Assembly (NCBI GenBank): GCA_022827835.1
Contig: JAJEIO010000019.1
Coordinates: 186,001-250,000, forward strand
Direction of reading: 5' to 3'
DNA length: 64,000 bases
Origin: Candidatus Latescibacterota bacterium
GTDB lineage: Bacteria > Latescibacterota > UBA2968 > UBA8231
The notes below the pieces were generated by a model that was not told the origin of the DNA, searched no databases, and was given only the letters and a program-made list of their open reading frames with translations. A program made the position numbers and the translations under genes. This document shows positions 50,627-57,580 of this stretch, piece by piece. Numbering within the stretch: position 1 is the first letter of the stretch; each line of letters opens with the position of its first letter.

Positions 50627-51600
50627 GGTTGGCCTCCAGCGATCTTTTCCCAAGCAATTGCTGCCATCCCCAAAACGCCGGCGTGGTTACGCAGCTTGGA
50701 CAGCACGATGGGCACGCCTGAGCCCGCTGGATGGCGGAATAAGTGGTTGTCAACTTGCTTTTGCAGGGGTTCGAGAAAATACTCGGCTGCATTGGTCGCC
50801 CCGCCGCTGAGGATGATGCGCTGAGGAGCGTACACGTGTACTGCGCTTACCAGCAGCCAGCCCAAGTTGCGGGTCCAGTGTTCTAGTTCGTCGAGACAGA
50901 GTCGGTCTTGGCGCTTCACGCCGCGGATCGCGGCTTTGAAGTCGATAGAGTTGGGGTCCTCGAAGTACTGGTCGCTCAAGACCGAGGGAATGCCGCGTGC
51001 CAGCCCGTCCCGCACCTGCTGAATCAGTGCCGTGGCCGAGCACATCATCTCAGCGGTGCCCCGCGCATTGGTCAGGCACAGCCGCCCTCCCAGAGCCTGC
51101 ATGACGATGTGGCTCATTTGCGTTCCGAATTGCAGATGCGGATCGCGCAGAATTTTGCCGTCGAGTAAGACGCCGGAGCCGACGCCGGTGCCAAGGGTGA
51201 TCGTCACCGCCCATTCCACATCCCGCGCTAGACCGTAGTACCGCTCGGCGTAGATGGAGATGCGACCGTCATTGTCAGCGACGACTGGAATCCCCGTGGC
51301 CTTGGCCAGCCGTTTGACAATGGGATAGCCTTCCAGCCCCTTGATCTTTCCCGGCATGTACACCACGCCGACCTCGGGATCCACGGCCCCAGGAAAGCCC
51401 AAGCCAATGGCCTGCGGCTTGTCGCCCAGCTTCTGGGAAATCCGCGCGACTTCATCTTTGAGCGTCTTGAGCAAATTGCCCATGCCCAGCGCAAAGCCCG
51501 ACGGATTGATGCCCGGTGCCAGCATCCGCCCGCCCCGCGTCACCGCGCCGCTTTTGGCTCGGGTGCCGCCCACGTCAAAGCCAATGACATAGTCTTTCAT
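50623..51600 (-). CDS. ROK-family sugar kinase
   Basis: A 325-residue ROK-family protein, likely a glucokinase-like sugar kinase or allokinase. YVIGFDVGGTRAKSGAV is the phosphate-binding loop, IPVVADNDGRISIYAER contains the catalytic Asp, and VEWAVTITLGTGVGSGVLLDG is the second glycine-rich loop. The usual zinc motif CxCGxxGC is altered to GGRLCLTNARGTAEM, so zinc binding is probably lost. HVYAPQRIILSGGATNAAEYF is the conserved C-terminal block. AAGGAGGAAGC precedes the ATG; a longer upstream frame seen in the same register is out of context and lies within the SDR gene. In an operon with MetE-like, SDR, SIS and AKR genes. Confidence 0.9.
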   Translation of the reverse strand: MKDYVIGFDVGGTRAKSGAVTRGGRMLAPGINPSGFALGMGNLLKTLKDEVARISQKLGDKPQAIGLGFPGAVDPEVGVVYMPGKIKGLEGYPIVKRLAKATGIPVVADNDGRISIYAERYYGLARDVEWAVTITLGTGVGSGVLLDGKILRDPHLQFGTQMSHIVMQALGGRLCLTNARGTAEMMCSATALIQQVRDGLARGIPSVLSDQYFEDPNSIDFKAAIRGVKRQDRLCLDELEHWTRNLGWLLVSAVHVYAPQRIILSGGATNAAEYFLEPLQKQVDNHLFRHPAGSGVPIVLSKLRNHAGVLGMAAIAWEKIAGGQP

Positions 51601-51614
51601 GCTTCCTCCTTGCG

Positions 51615-52394
51615 TCAACTCACGCACCAACCTGCATCCACGGTTACCACCGTTCCGGTAATCGCCCGCGCTCGATCCCCCAACAAAAAGACCGCCATCC
51701 CGGCCACATCCGTCGCGCTCATCATCGCCCCGAGCGGCTGCTTGTCGCGCATAAACGCCATGATCTCCGCGTTTTCTCCAGCCCGCTTGCTCATCGGCGT
51801 CTCCACCAGTGCCGGCGCAATGGCATTGACCCGAATCCCATGCGGCGCGTAGTAGCTGGCCATAGCCTTGCTCAGCGACACAATCGCCCCCTTGCTGGCC
51901 GCATAGGCGTGCGAGGCAAAAAACTTCCGCTCCGGCGCAAAGGCCAACACACTGGCCATGTTGAGAATCGCCCCGCGCGCTCCGTCTTCGCGCAGTTCCT
52001 GGGTCAACATCTGTTGCAACGTAGCGCGGCAGACCAAAAACATGCTCTTGGCGTTGGCGTCCAGCGTCGCGTCCCACCCTTCCTCTGTACACTCGTGCAG
52101 TGGCCCATCGCCAAAGCGCCGCCCGCTGATCCCCGCTACGTTGAATAATCCGTCGATCCGTCCCCACTGGTCCACGCAGGTCGCGATAGTCGCGGCGACT
52201 TGCTCCCTATTCGTCAAATCGGCTGCCTGGTACGCCCCCTGCTTTCCCAGCTTCTCGGCCAAGGCCCGACAGTTTGTTTCCGTCCGCGAAGTAACAAATA
52301 CGCTGGCCCCCTCCTCGGCTGCGTGCAGAGCCGTGGCCTCGGCGATGCCGGTAGAGCCGGTAATTAGACAAACCTTGTTGTCGAGAGTGCCCAC
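51615..52394 (-). CDS. Short-chain dehydrogenase/reductase (SDR)
   Basis: A 259-residue classical SDR. KVCLITGSTGIAEATALHAAEEG is the NAD(P)-binding motif (TGxxxGIx, with Ala in place of the third Gly), LFNVAGISGRR is the NNAG-equivalent, and HAYAASKGAIVSLSKAMASYYAPHGIRVNAIAP carries the catalytic Tyr-x-x-x-Lys with the conserved downstream N-A-x-x-P. The catalytic Ser is in ILNMASVLA. GTG start; no strong ribosome site is seen, which leaves the exact start a little open. It is 14 bases upstream of the ROK kinase gene and therefore likely co-transcribed. Likely oxidises or reduces a sugar or polyol. Confidence 0.92.
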   Translation of the reverse strand: MGTLDNKVCLITGSTGIAEATALHAAEEGASVFVTSRTETNCRALAEKLGKQGAYQAADLTNREQVAATIATCVDQWGRIDGLFNVAGISGRRFGDGPLHECTEEGWDATLDANAKSMFLVCRATLQQMLTQELREDGARGAILNMASVLAFAPERKFFASHAYAASKGAIVSLSKAMASYYAPHGIRVNAIAPALVETPMSKRAGENAEIMAFMRDKQPLGAMMSATDVAGMAVFLLGDRARAITGTVVTVDAGWCVS

Positions 52395-52455
52395 GATGTG
52401 GTTGGGTTGGAATTGGGTCGATAGGGACGGGTGCGGGCGACCCCAAGGGTCGCCC

Positions 52456-53226
52456 CTACTCGTACAAATGCTTGAGGCTCTTGCGGTAGCCTTCGTAAAA
52501 CCGCTCTAGCTGCTCTTCCGCACTTACATTGCCGACAAACTGATGGCTCGGCAATAGCTCCGGCTTGATCCCCCGCGCCAACAACCGCTCGGCCACTTCG
52601 CAGCGCAGCATATTCATCATCATCGCGCCAGTCACCGTCGATACCGGCCCAGTCCGCCACTCCAACCCCTCTAGCTCGAGTACGCAGTCCCCCGGCGGAC
52701 ATTGGTTGTCGAGGACGACGTCGGCCACGTCCATCAGCTTCTGGCCCGACGAGTGCGCTGGCGGCGATTGGTCGCCGTGCGGTTTCGACAGCATGGCGAT
52801 CACGGGCAAGCCCCGCGCCTTAGCGCCCATGGCCATCTCGACGATCAGGGGCCGAATGCCGCTGGTCGAAATCAAGATAAAGGCATCGTGCGGCCCGAAC
52901 TCGAATCCTTGGAGAATCTCCTCGGCGTAGCCTTCGTACTTTTCTAAAAAGAGCGGCCCGCGCAACCCGTTGGTGCCGACGATTGACGCATGGTTCGATA
53001 CCGCTAGCTCGACCAACGCAAAAAAGCCCACGAAACATCCCTGGCGCGGCGTCATTTCCTCGCACATCATCCGCGAGTGCCCAGCGCCAAAGAGAAAGAC
53101 CAACCCGCCGTTGGCAATGCTCTCAGTGCAGATTGCGGCGGCCCGGTCGATAGCGTCCATTTGCGTATCGCGCAGACGTTGCAATAACTCCATCGTCTGC
53201 GCGTAATAATCTTCTGCAGCTCCCAT
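52456..53226 (-). CDS. SIS-domain phosphosugar-binding protein (UPF0309-like)
   Basis: A 256-residue SIS-domain protein, a fold that isomerises or senses phosphosugars. NGGLVFLFGAGHSRMMCEEM is the first phosphate-binding loop, HDAFILISTSGIRPLIVEMAMGAKARGLPVIAM is the STSG-type second loop, and VLDNQCPPGDCVLELEGLEWRTGPVSTVTGAMMMN is a conserved block of UPF0309/AgaS-like proteins. Helical flanks cover the N- and C-termini. AAAGGAGG precedes the ATG. Within the operon it fits a role in processing the phosphorylated sugar made by the ROK kinase. That link is inference. Confidence 0.88.
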   Translation of the reverse strand: MGAAEDYYAQTMELLQRLRDTQMDAIDRAAAICTESIANGGLVFLFGAGHSRMMCEEMTPRQGCFVGFFALVELAVSNHASIVGTNGLRGPLFLEKYEGYAEEILQGFEFGPHDAFILISTSGIRPLIVEMAMGAKARGLPVIAMLSKPHGDQSPPAHSSGQKLMDVADVVLDNQCPPGDCVLELEGLEWRTGPVSTVTGAMMMNMLRCEVAERLLARGIKPELLPSHQFVGNVSAEEQLERFYEGYRKSLKHLYE

Positions 53227-53302
53227 GCCCCTCCTTTGATGGTAATCGAGTTATAGGGTCCGGCGGGCGGAAAGTACGGAACACCCCCAAGGGGCGTCAA
53301 AC

Positions 53303-54241
53303 TTAGAGTCCCGCGGCGACAAAAGCGGCGATTGTTTCGTCGGCGACGACCGCCATAGCGGCCGCGACGTTCCGCTCTAGCTGCTCAATATTCAGCGAGC
53401 CGATGGGGTTGCCGTGAATGCGCTCCTCTCGCAGGCAAAATTGCAACGTCAGCTCTAGCATGTCGATGCCCTGCTCGCTGCACCACAAGCGCATGGTCTC
53501 GGCCCGATGCTGATCTTCGCCCCACTTGTCGCGCGGTATAAAGCGATCCACGGGCACGCCGGTCAGCCAGCCGCGCATGATTGACCAGCCGTTGAGAACT
53601 CCGAGGTCCGCGGCTGCGGCCGCTGGCAGGATGGCGTCGGTTGCGCTCTGCCGGAGCAAGTTGTAGTCGCTGAAGCACAGCATCGCGTCGGTGCGGCCCG
53701 ACGCAATGTGCGCGAGGTGAAAGTCGTGGGGCCTCATGCCATAGCCGATGAAGTCCACGGCACCTTGCTGGCGCACCCGTTCTAGTCCTTCGAGCGCGCC
53801 GCCCGCCTCAAGGGTCGGTTCGATCTCGGGCGGATCGTGGAGGAAGAGCGCGTCGAATTTCTCGATTCCCAAAATTTCTAGCTGGTCTTCCGCATCGGCC
53901 AAGACCCGCGCCGCCGAGTAGTCAGGCCGCCCCTCGCCGTAGCCGCCCCACGCAGCGGCGCTGTGGCAGCAGACGCGGCCGCTGATGATGATCTCGCTGC
54001 GGGCGATGACGCCTTCCTTGATCGCGCGGCCCAGCTTGCGCAGCGAGTCGCCGTAGCAGCGGGCGCAGTCGAAGTGATTGACGCCCAAATCGACGGCTCG
54101 GCGCATTAGGGTCATGGCCTCTTCGTCGTCAACTGGCCCGAAGTGGCCGCCAAAGCCTTGCGTCCCGAATGGAATTACTGGTATGGAGAGTTCGGTCTTG
54201 CCCCAGCGGCGGCGGGGACAGCAGTTTTTTTGTAGGCCCAT
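53303..54241 (-). CDS. Aldo/keto reductase-family protein with altered catalytic lysine region
   Basis: A 312-residue AKR-like protein of the YajO/L-fucose-dehydrogenase-like group. GVNHFDCARCYGDSLRKLG holds the catalytic Asp and Tyr, FDALFLHDPPEIEP holds the catalytic His, and GNPIGSLNIEQLERNVAA is the C-terminal NAD(P)-binding region (usual S/N-x-x-Q-x-x-E-N). Where a T/S-K-V/C motif should supply the catalytic Lys, the sequence reads EIIISGRVCCHS, with no Lys. It may act only weakly, or be a binding protein. AAAGGAGG precedes the ATG. It is probably the first gene of the minus-strand catabolic run down to about 47.4 kb. Confidence 0.85.
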   Translation of the reverse strand: MGLQKNCCPRRRWGKTELSIPVIPFGTQGFGGHFGPVDDEEAMTLMRRAVDLGVNHFDCARCYGDSLRKLGRAIKEGVIARSEIIISGRVCCHSAAAWGGYGEGRPDYSAARVLADAEDQLEILGIEKFDALFLHDPPEIEPTLEAGGALEGLERVRQQGAVDFIGYGMRPHDFHLAHIASGRTDAMLCFSDYNLLRQSATDAILPAAAAADLGVLNGWSIMRGWLTGVPVDRFIPRDKWGEDQHRAETMRLWCSEQGIDMLELTLQFCLREERIHGNPIGSLNIEQLERNVAAAMAVVADETIAAFVAAGL

Positions 54242-54478
54242 GACGCCTCCTTTACAAGGGCGTTTAATGGAAGCGCCTTTTTCGCGCTGTGGCAGAGGGT
54301 GAAAGCACTATGCACCGAGGGCAGAAAATGCAAAATCCGCCGAGCAGGCGGCCCTGCCCCAGCCTCCTCCCAGTCGGCAAGGTACGCGGCCGACAGCGCG
54401 ACGGCTATATGTTTTTTCGTTGGAGACAGCAGCGAAGACAGGCCCACGGTAGATGGGCTGTCACTAGCGGCGGGCGAT

Positions 54479-54724
54479 TCAGGCCTCGTCTGAGTCCGCA
54501 TCCTCTTCCGACGCGAGGACGATGCGCCCCTCGGCAAAATCTAGCATGGCACTGGCCGACGAATTGGGCTGTTCGTCTTCGGGAATTGCGCCTTCGGCTT
54601 CTTTCATTTTGCGCTCTATGTTAATGTCTCGTGCGCGTTGCGACAGGCTGCGACAGGCCTGAAAGGCGTTGATTTCGCCTTCCAGCTTGAGGGCGACTTC
54701 CCGAGAAAACATCGACTTAGCCAT
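54479..54724 (-). CDS. Omega-like (RpoZ) RNA polymerase subunit candidate
   Basis: An 81-residue protein resembling bacterial RNAP omega subunit, which chaperones beta-prime into the holoenzyme. The match is EINAFQACRSLSQRARDIN (omega: N-x-F/Y-x-A-x5-6-R-A-R-x-I/L-N) and SASAMLDFAEGRIVLAS (omega: A-L-x-E-x-A-E-G-K-I). The acidic tail (ASEEDADSDEA) and the insert between the blocks resemble omega from other deep-branching bacteria. GGGAG precedes the ATG; a longer upstream frame runs antisense through the PhyH gene and is not real. Omega normally sits near gmk or coaBC; here it stands alone. The gene is 26 kb from the RNAP-like fusion. Confidence 0.58.
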   Translation of the reverse strand: MAKSMFSREVALKLEGEINAFQACRSLSQRARDINIERKMKEAEGAIPEDEQPNSSASAMLDFAEGRIVLASEEDADSDEA

Positions 54725-54846
54725 TGTAGCTCCCGAGGATAAAAGGTGAATGGGGGCGGACATTGTTACAAAACCATAAAAATTAGACGATTTTGCCGAA
54801 ACGGGCAACTCGCATGGGTGGCCGAACGGCTCGACAGCAGGGCGTT

Positions 54847-55581
54847 TTAGATCGCCCAATACTTCCACAGGTCTTCTGGCACCTCGTAGCGCATCGTCTC
54901 GCGCTCGGCGTAGTGCCAGCGGGCGAAAAGCCCCAGCCGCGGCTTGGAGCGGATGTTGACCGAGCCGGTGTGGCACAGAAAGCAGTGCCAGAAAATCACA
55001 TCCCCGGCCCGCGCCACAAATTGCTCCGGCCCTTGGGGCGAGCGGTCTGAAAACAACCCCCATTGGCGCGGCTCCCAATCTGCGCGGTCGCGAAAACTGC
55101 CGTCGATGTGGGCGGGGTGCTCGCGGAAGTACGCGTGGGTCGGCAGATGGCTCTGCGGCCAGAAAACAAAGGCCCCACCGTTTGCTTCCACATCGTCTAA
55201 GTAAGCGGTCGCCCCCAGCATAAAACCGCCGCTCCAGCCCCCCGGCCCGTAGCCGTCGATATGCCCTTGGCCCGGCCAGTCCCAAGCCTCCCCCAAACGC
55301 GGCCACTGCACCAGCATAGACCCGCCGCCGCCGCTAAACTGCCCGCCACCCAGCGCCTCGACCACTTCCTGCATCCGCGGAAGCTGCCCAAAGGCCGGTT
55401 CAACCGCAAAACCGTCGATCACATAGCTAGCGGGCCAACTCGCCGGGTCTTGTGGGTCGGCCCCTACGTGATTCCAGAACTGCCCGCGCCACGCGGCTAT
55501 CTGCTCCGGCGCGATGAAGTTTTCCAGAATCAAATATCCTTGCTGCTTAAAAAACGCGATCTGTTGCTCGCTCAGTGTCAT
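54847..55581 (-). CDS. PhyH-family Fe(II)/2-oxoglutarate dioxygenase (7 of 8)
   Basis: A 244-residue, short PhyH-superfamily enzyme. LSEQQIAFFKQQGYLILENFIA is the N-terminus; WPGQGHIDGYGPGGW supplies His-x-Asp (HID); DVIFWHCFLCHTGSVNIRSKPRLGLFARWH supplies the distal His and Arg. The insertion GGGQFSGGGGSMLV between the N-terminal helices and the core is glycine-rich and unusual. ANGGAFVFWPQSHLPTHAYF is the usual mid-core turn. GAGAGA precedes the ATG. The downstream gene on the same strand is the omega-like gene, 122 bases away. Substrate unknown. Confidence 0.9.
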   Translation of the reverse strand: MTLSEQQIAFFKQQGYLILENFIAPEQIAAWRGQFWNHVGADPQDPASWPASYVIDGFAVEPAFGQLPRMQEVVEALGGGQFSGGGGSMLVQWPRLGEAWDWPGQGHIDGYGPGGWSGGFMLGATAYLDDVEANGGAFVFWPQSHLPTHAYFREHPAHIDGSFRDRADWEPRQWGLFSDRSPQGPEQFVARAGDVIFWHCFLCHTGSVNIRSKPRLGLFARWHYAERETMRYEVPEDLWKYWAI

Positions 55582-55603
55582 ACCGTCTCTCTCACAGTGA
55601 TTT

Positions 55604-56779
55604 TCATCGCGCTCCTCCTCGCGCTTTTTGCACGGTTAGTTTTACCTTGTCTGGCTTGATGCTTTTGATCTCCAACCCGGTTGCATGGCGCACGGACTGG
55701 GCGGACACCTCGAAGGTCCTCCGCCCCAGTCTGACGAGATTGGCATCAATGACGACCTCGAAATCCGCATTGCTCGCCAAAAACATAGCTCGTCGCGGTC
55801 CGGCCACCGCGATCTCCACTTCTGGGGGGTTGACGTCCTTTAGCGCATATCCTTCGGGCATGTTCTCTACGGCTACGGGCACTTGGAGCACCGCTTCCTC
55901 GGCCGTCGCGCCCGGCACGAAGATCAGCCACGCGCCCAAGGCCAAGGCGAAGGACAAAAGACCTTCCACTAGACGCCGCCCCCACCGACGCCACTCAACC
56001 CGGCGTGCGTTCACCTGGGTCCCCGTACGCTGCAAGTAGCTTCTAATCCTGTTCGCCAGTTTGCCCGCGTCTGGATTGTCCAGAATCTCGAGTTGCCCCC
56101 GCGCGGCAATCCCGATGGTGCCGCGCTCCTCTGATACGACCAGACACAGGGCATCGCTGCGTTCGGCTAGGCCCAGTGCGGCCGCGTGCCGCGTACCGCC
56201 TCCCTTCAGTCCATCCCTATTCTCGGAAAGCGGCAAGTGCACTCCAAACTCCTTGATTCTATTATTCTGCATCACCAGCGCACCGTCGTGCCCAGCCGAA
56301 CCGGGATCGAAAAGGCTGTCGAGGAGTTCTTCGCTGATCTCCGCGTCCAAAGGAACCCCATGCTGCAAAAAATGCCGCTCTATTGGCTCGCGCCCCGGCA
56401 GGACCACCAAGGCTCCGCGTCTTTTCGCAGCCAACTGATACAACCCCCTAGTCAGCGTTCCCAGGCTGGAGGGATCCGGGCGCGGAGCCTTGCGGCGCAG
56501 ACTAAACGTGGCGATCTGCTCAAAGAGCCGGCGCAAATCATCTTGGAACACCACCACTACCACCACCACTAGCGCCGCGAAAAAACCTTGGAAGATCCAA
56601 GTTGTTAGCTGCAACTTGAATTGCTGCGCTATCAGGTGGTAGAAGACGCCCAAAAAAGCCAAGCCGAGCAGAGCCATCCGCGCTCGGCGGGTCCAAACGA
56701 CTAGCCCCCAAAGCAGCAATGCGACGACTGCAATGTCCACCAGATCAGTGGGTGCGATGTCCAACAGGGGTGTGTGCAA
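55604..56779 (-). CDS. CdaA-type diadenylate cyclase fused to a YbbR (CdaR-like) domain
   Basis: A 391-residue membrane protein. Three N-terminal helices (VDIAVVALLLWGLVVW; MALLGLAFLGVFYHLI; ALVVVVVVVFQDDLRRLFE) match CdaA, which makes cyclic di-AMP. The DAC domain spans about 100-250: FDPGSAGHDGALVMQNNRI holds the DGA motif (165-167) and GGGTRHAAALGLAERSDAL the usual GTRHRAA motif, here GTRHAAA. A further helix (LVEGLLSFALALGAWLIF, about 271-288) leads to one YbbR domain (about 300-385), the periplasmic part of the CdaA regulator CdaR. In most bacteria these are separate adjacent genes. Start is TTG with GGAG about 10 bases upstream. The RHR to RHA change could reduce activity. Confidence 0.85.
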   Translation of the reverse strand: MHTPLLDIAPTDLVDIAVVALLLWGLVVWTRRARMALLGLAFLGVFYHLIAQQFKLQLTTWIFQGFFAALVVVVVVVFQDDLRRLFEQIATFSLRRKAPRPDPSSLGTLTRGLYQLAAKRRGALVVLPGREPIERHFLQHGVPLDAEISEELLDSLFDPGSAGHDGALVMQNNRIKEFGVHLPLSENRDGLKGGGTRHAAALGLAERSDALCLVVSEERGTIGIAARGQLEILDNPDAGKLANRIRSYLQRTGTQVNARRVEWRRWGRRLVEGLLSFALALGAWLIFVPGATAEEAVLQVPVAVENMPEGYALKDVNPPEVEIAVAGPRRAMFLASNADFEVVIDANLVRLGRRTFEVSAQSVRHATGLEIKSIKPDKVKLTVQKARGGAR

Positions 56780-56813
56780 AATAACCTTCTCCGCCCCAAC
56801 GGAGGGAAATGGG

Positions 56814-57560
56814 TTAAGCTCCGGGGAAAGCCGCCAAATACACCTTGGTGCGCTCGTTCAAGACTCCGTAAAAAGCCCGCGTCTCGGCATCTTCACTATC
56901 CCGCCAAAACGCCGCCGGAATACTCGAATCGTTCGCCAGCGGTGCCCGGTTGCGATGCCCGTAGTAAATCTGCACGGTTCGCCGCTCTGCTTGCGTGGGC
57001 CGCGTCGTCGCCGTGTGCAGTACGGCCACGTTAAACAGCGCGCAGGTTCCGGCTGGCCCGTGCAAGTGGTACTCGCCGTCCCGCTTGAGCTGTGCTTCCT
57101 TATCTTCAAGCACTGGCTGGCTTACCGATTCCGGGGACAGCGAAAAACAATGCGTCCCCTCATCGACATCGGACAGATAGACCATGAGTTGGATGTAGTC
57201 CATGCGGAATGGATGGTCGTCCCAATGCGGCCTGTCGCGGTGCCAACCTTGGTGCAATGGGCCGTCGTAGGCCCGCATCATCCGCAGCCCGATCTCGCCA
57301 AAGCAGAGCGGCCCGCCCATCAGCTTCTCGATTGTCGGGTATATTTTCGGGTGGCGGATCAGTTCGTCGAACTGCGGCGAGGTGATCAACGCCTCGTAGT
57401 TGGCGTGTTGGTGGTGGCCGTAGCGGTGCCAGAAATAGGGATACTTTTCCATGTCCCCATCGAACATGGCGCGGAAGTATTGCACGTCGTCGTTGTCGAG
57501 CACTTGCCCTAGGTTGAGATAGCCATTTGCAGCAAAGAAATCGCGGTCGGCTTGGTCCAT
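56814..57560 (-). CDS. PhyH-family Fe(II)/2-oxoglutarate dioxygenase (8 of 8)
   Basis: A 248-residue PhyH-superfamily enzyme. QADRDFFAANGYLNLGQVLDND opens the fold; HQGWHRDRPHWDDHPF supplies His-x-Asp (HRD); ALFNVAVLHTATTRPTQAERRTVQIYYGH supplies the distal His and Arg. It is slightly shorter than typical and ends LNERTKVYLAAFPGA. AGGAGA precedes the chosen ATG; a frame 17 codons longer overlaps the upstream gene's end. It lies 20 bases downstream of the large toroid-like protein gene 57581-59371, so the two are probably co-transcribed. Substrate unknown. Confidence 0.9.
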   Translation of the reverse strand: MDQADRDFFAANGYLNLGQVLDNDDVQYFRAMFDGDMEKYPYFWHRYGHHQHANYEALITSPQFDELIRHPKIYPTIEKLMGGPLCFGEIGLRMMRAYDGPLHQGWHRDRPHWDDHPFRMDYIQLMVYLSDVDEGTHCFSLSPESVSQPVLEDKEAQLKRDGEYHLHGPAGTCALFNVAVLHTATTRPTQAERRTVQIYYGHRNRAPLANDSSIPAAFWRDSEDAETRAFYGVLNERTKVYLAAFPGA

Positions 57561-57580
57561 CGCCCGGTCTCCTAATTTTG

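Noticed and set aside
50623-52167. Longer reading frame of the ROK kinase gene, starting at 52167
   Set aside because: The extra 189 codons lie in the other frame of the SDR gene and read as arginine/glycine-rich nonsense; the ATG at 51600 has AAGGAGG.
54242-54478. Small gene between the AKR and omega-like genes
   Set aside because: A minus-strand frame of up to 120 codons exists but overlaps both neighbours' ends, has no ribosome site and no recognisable sequence.
54725-55306. N-terminal extension of the omega-like frame
   Set aside because: The extension is the out-of-frame complement of the PhyH gene at 54847-55581; the ATG at 54724 with GGGAG is the real start.
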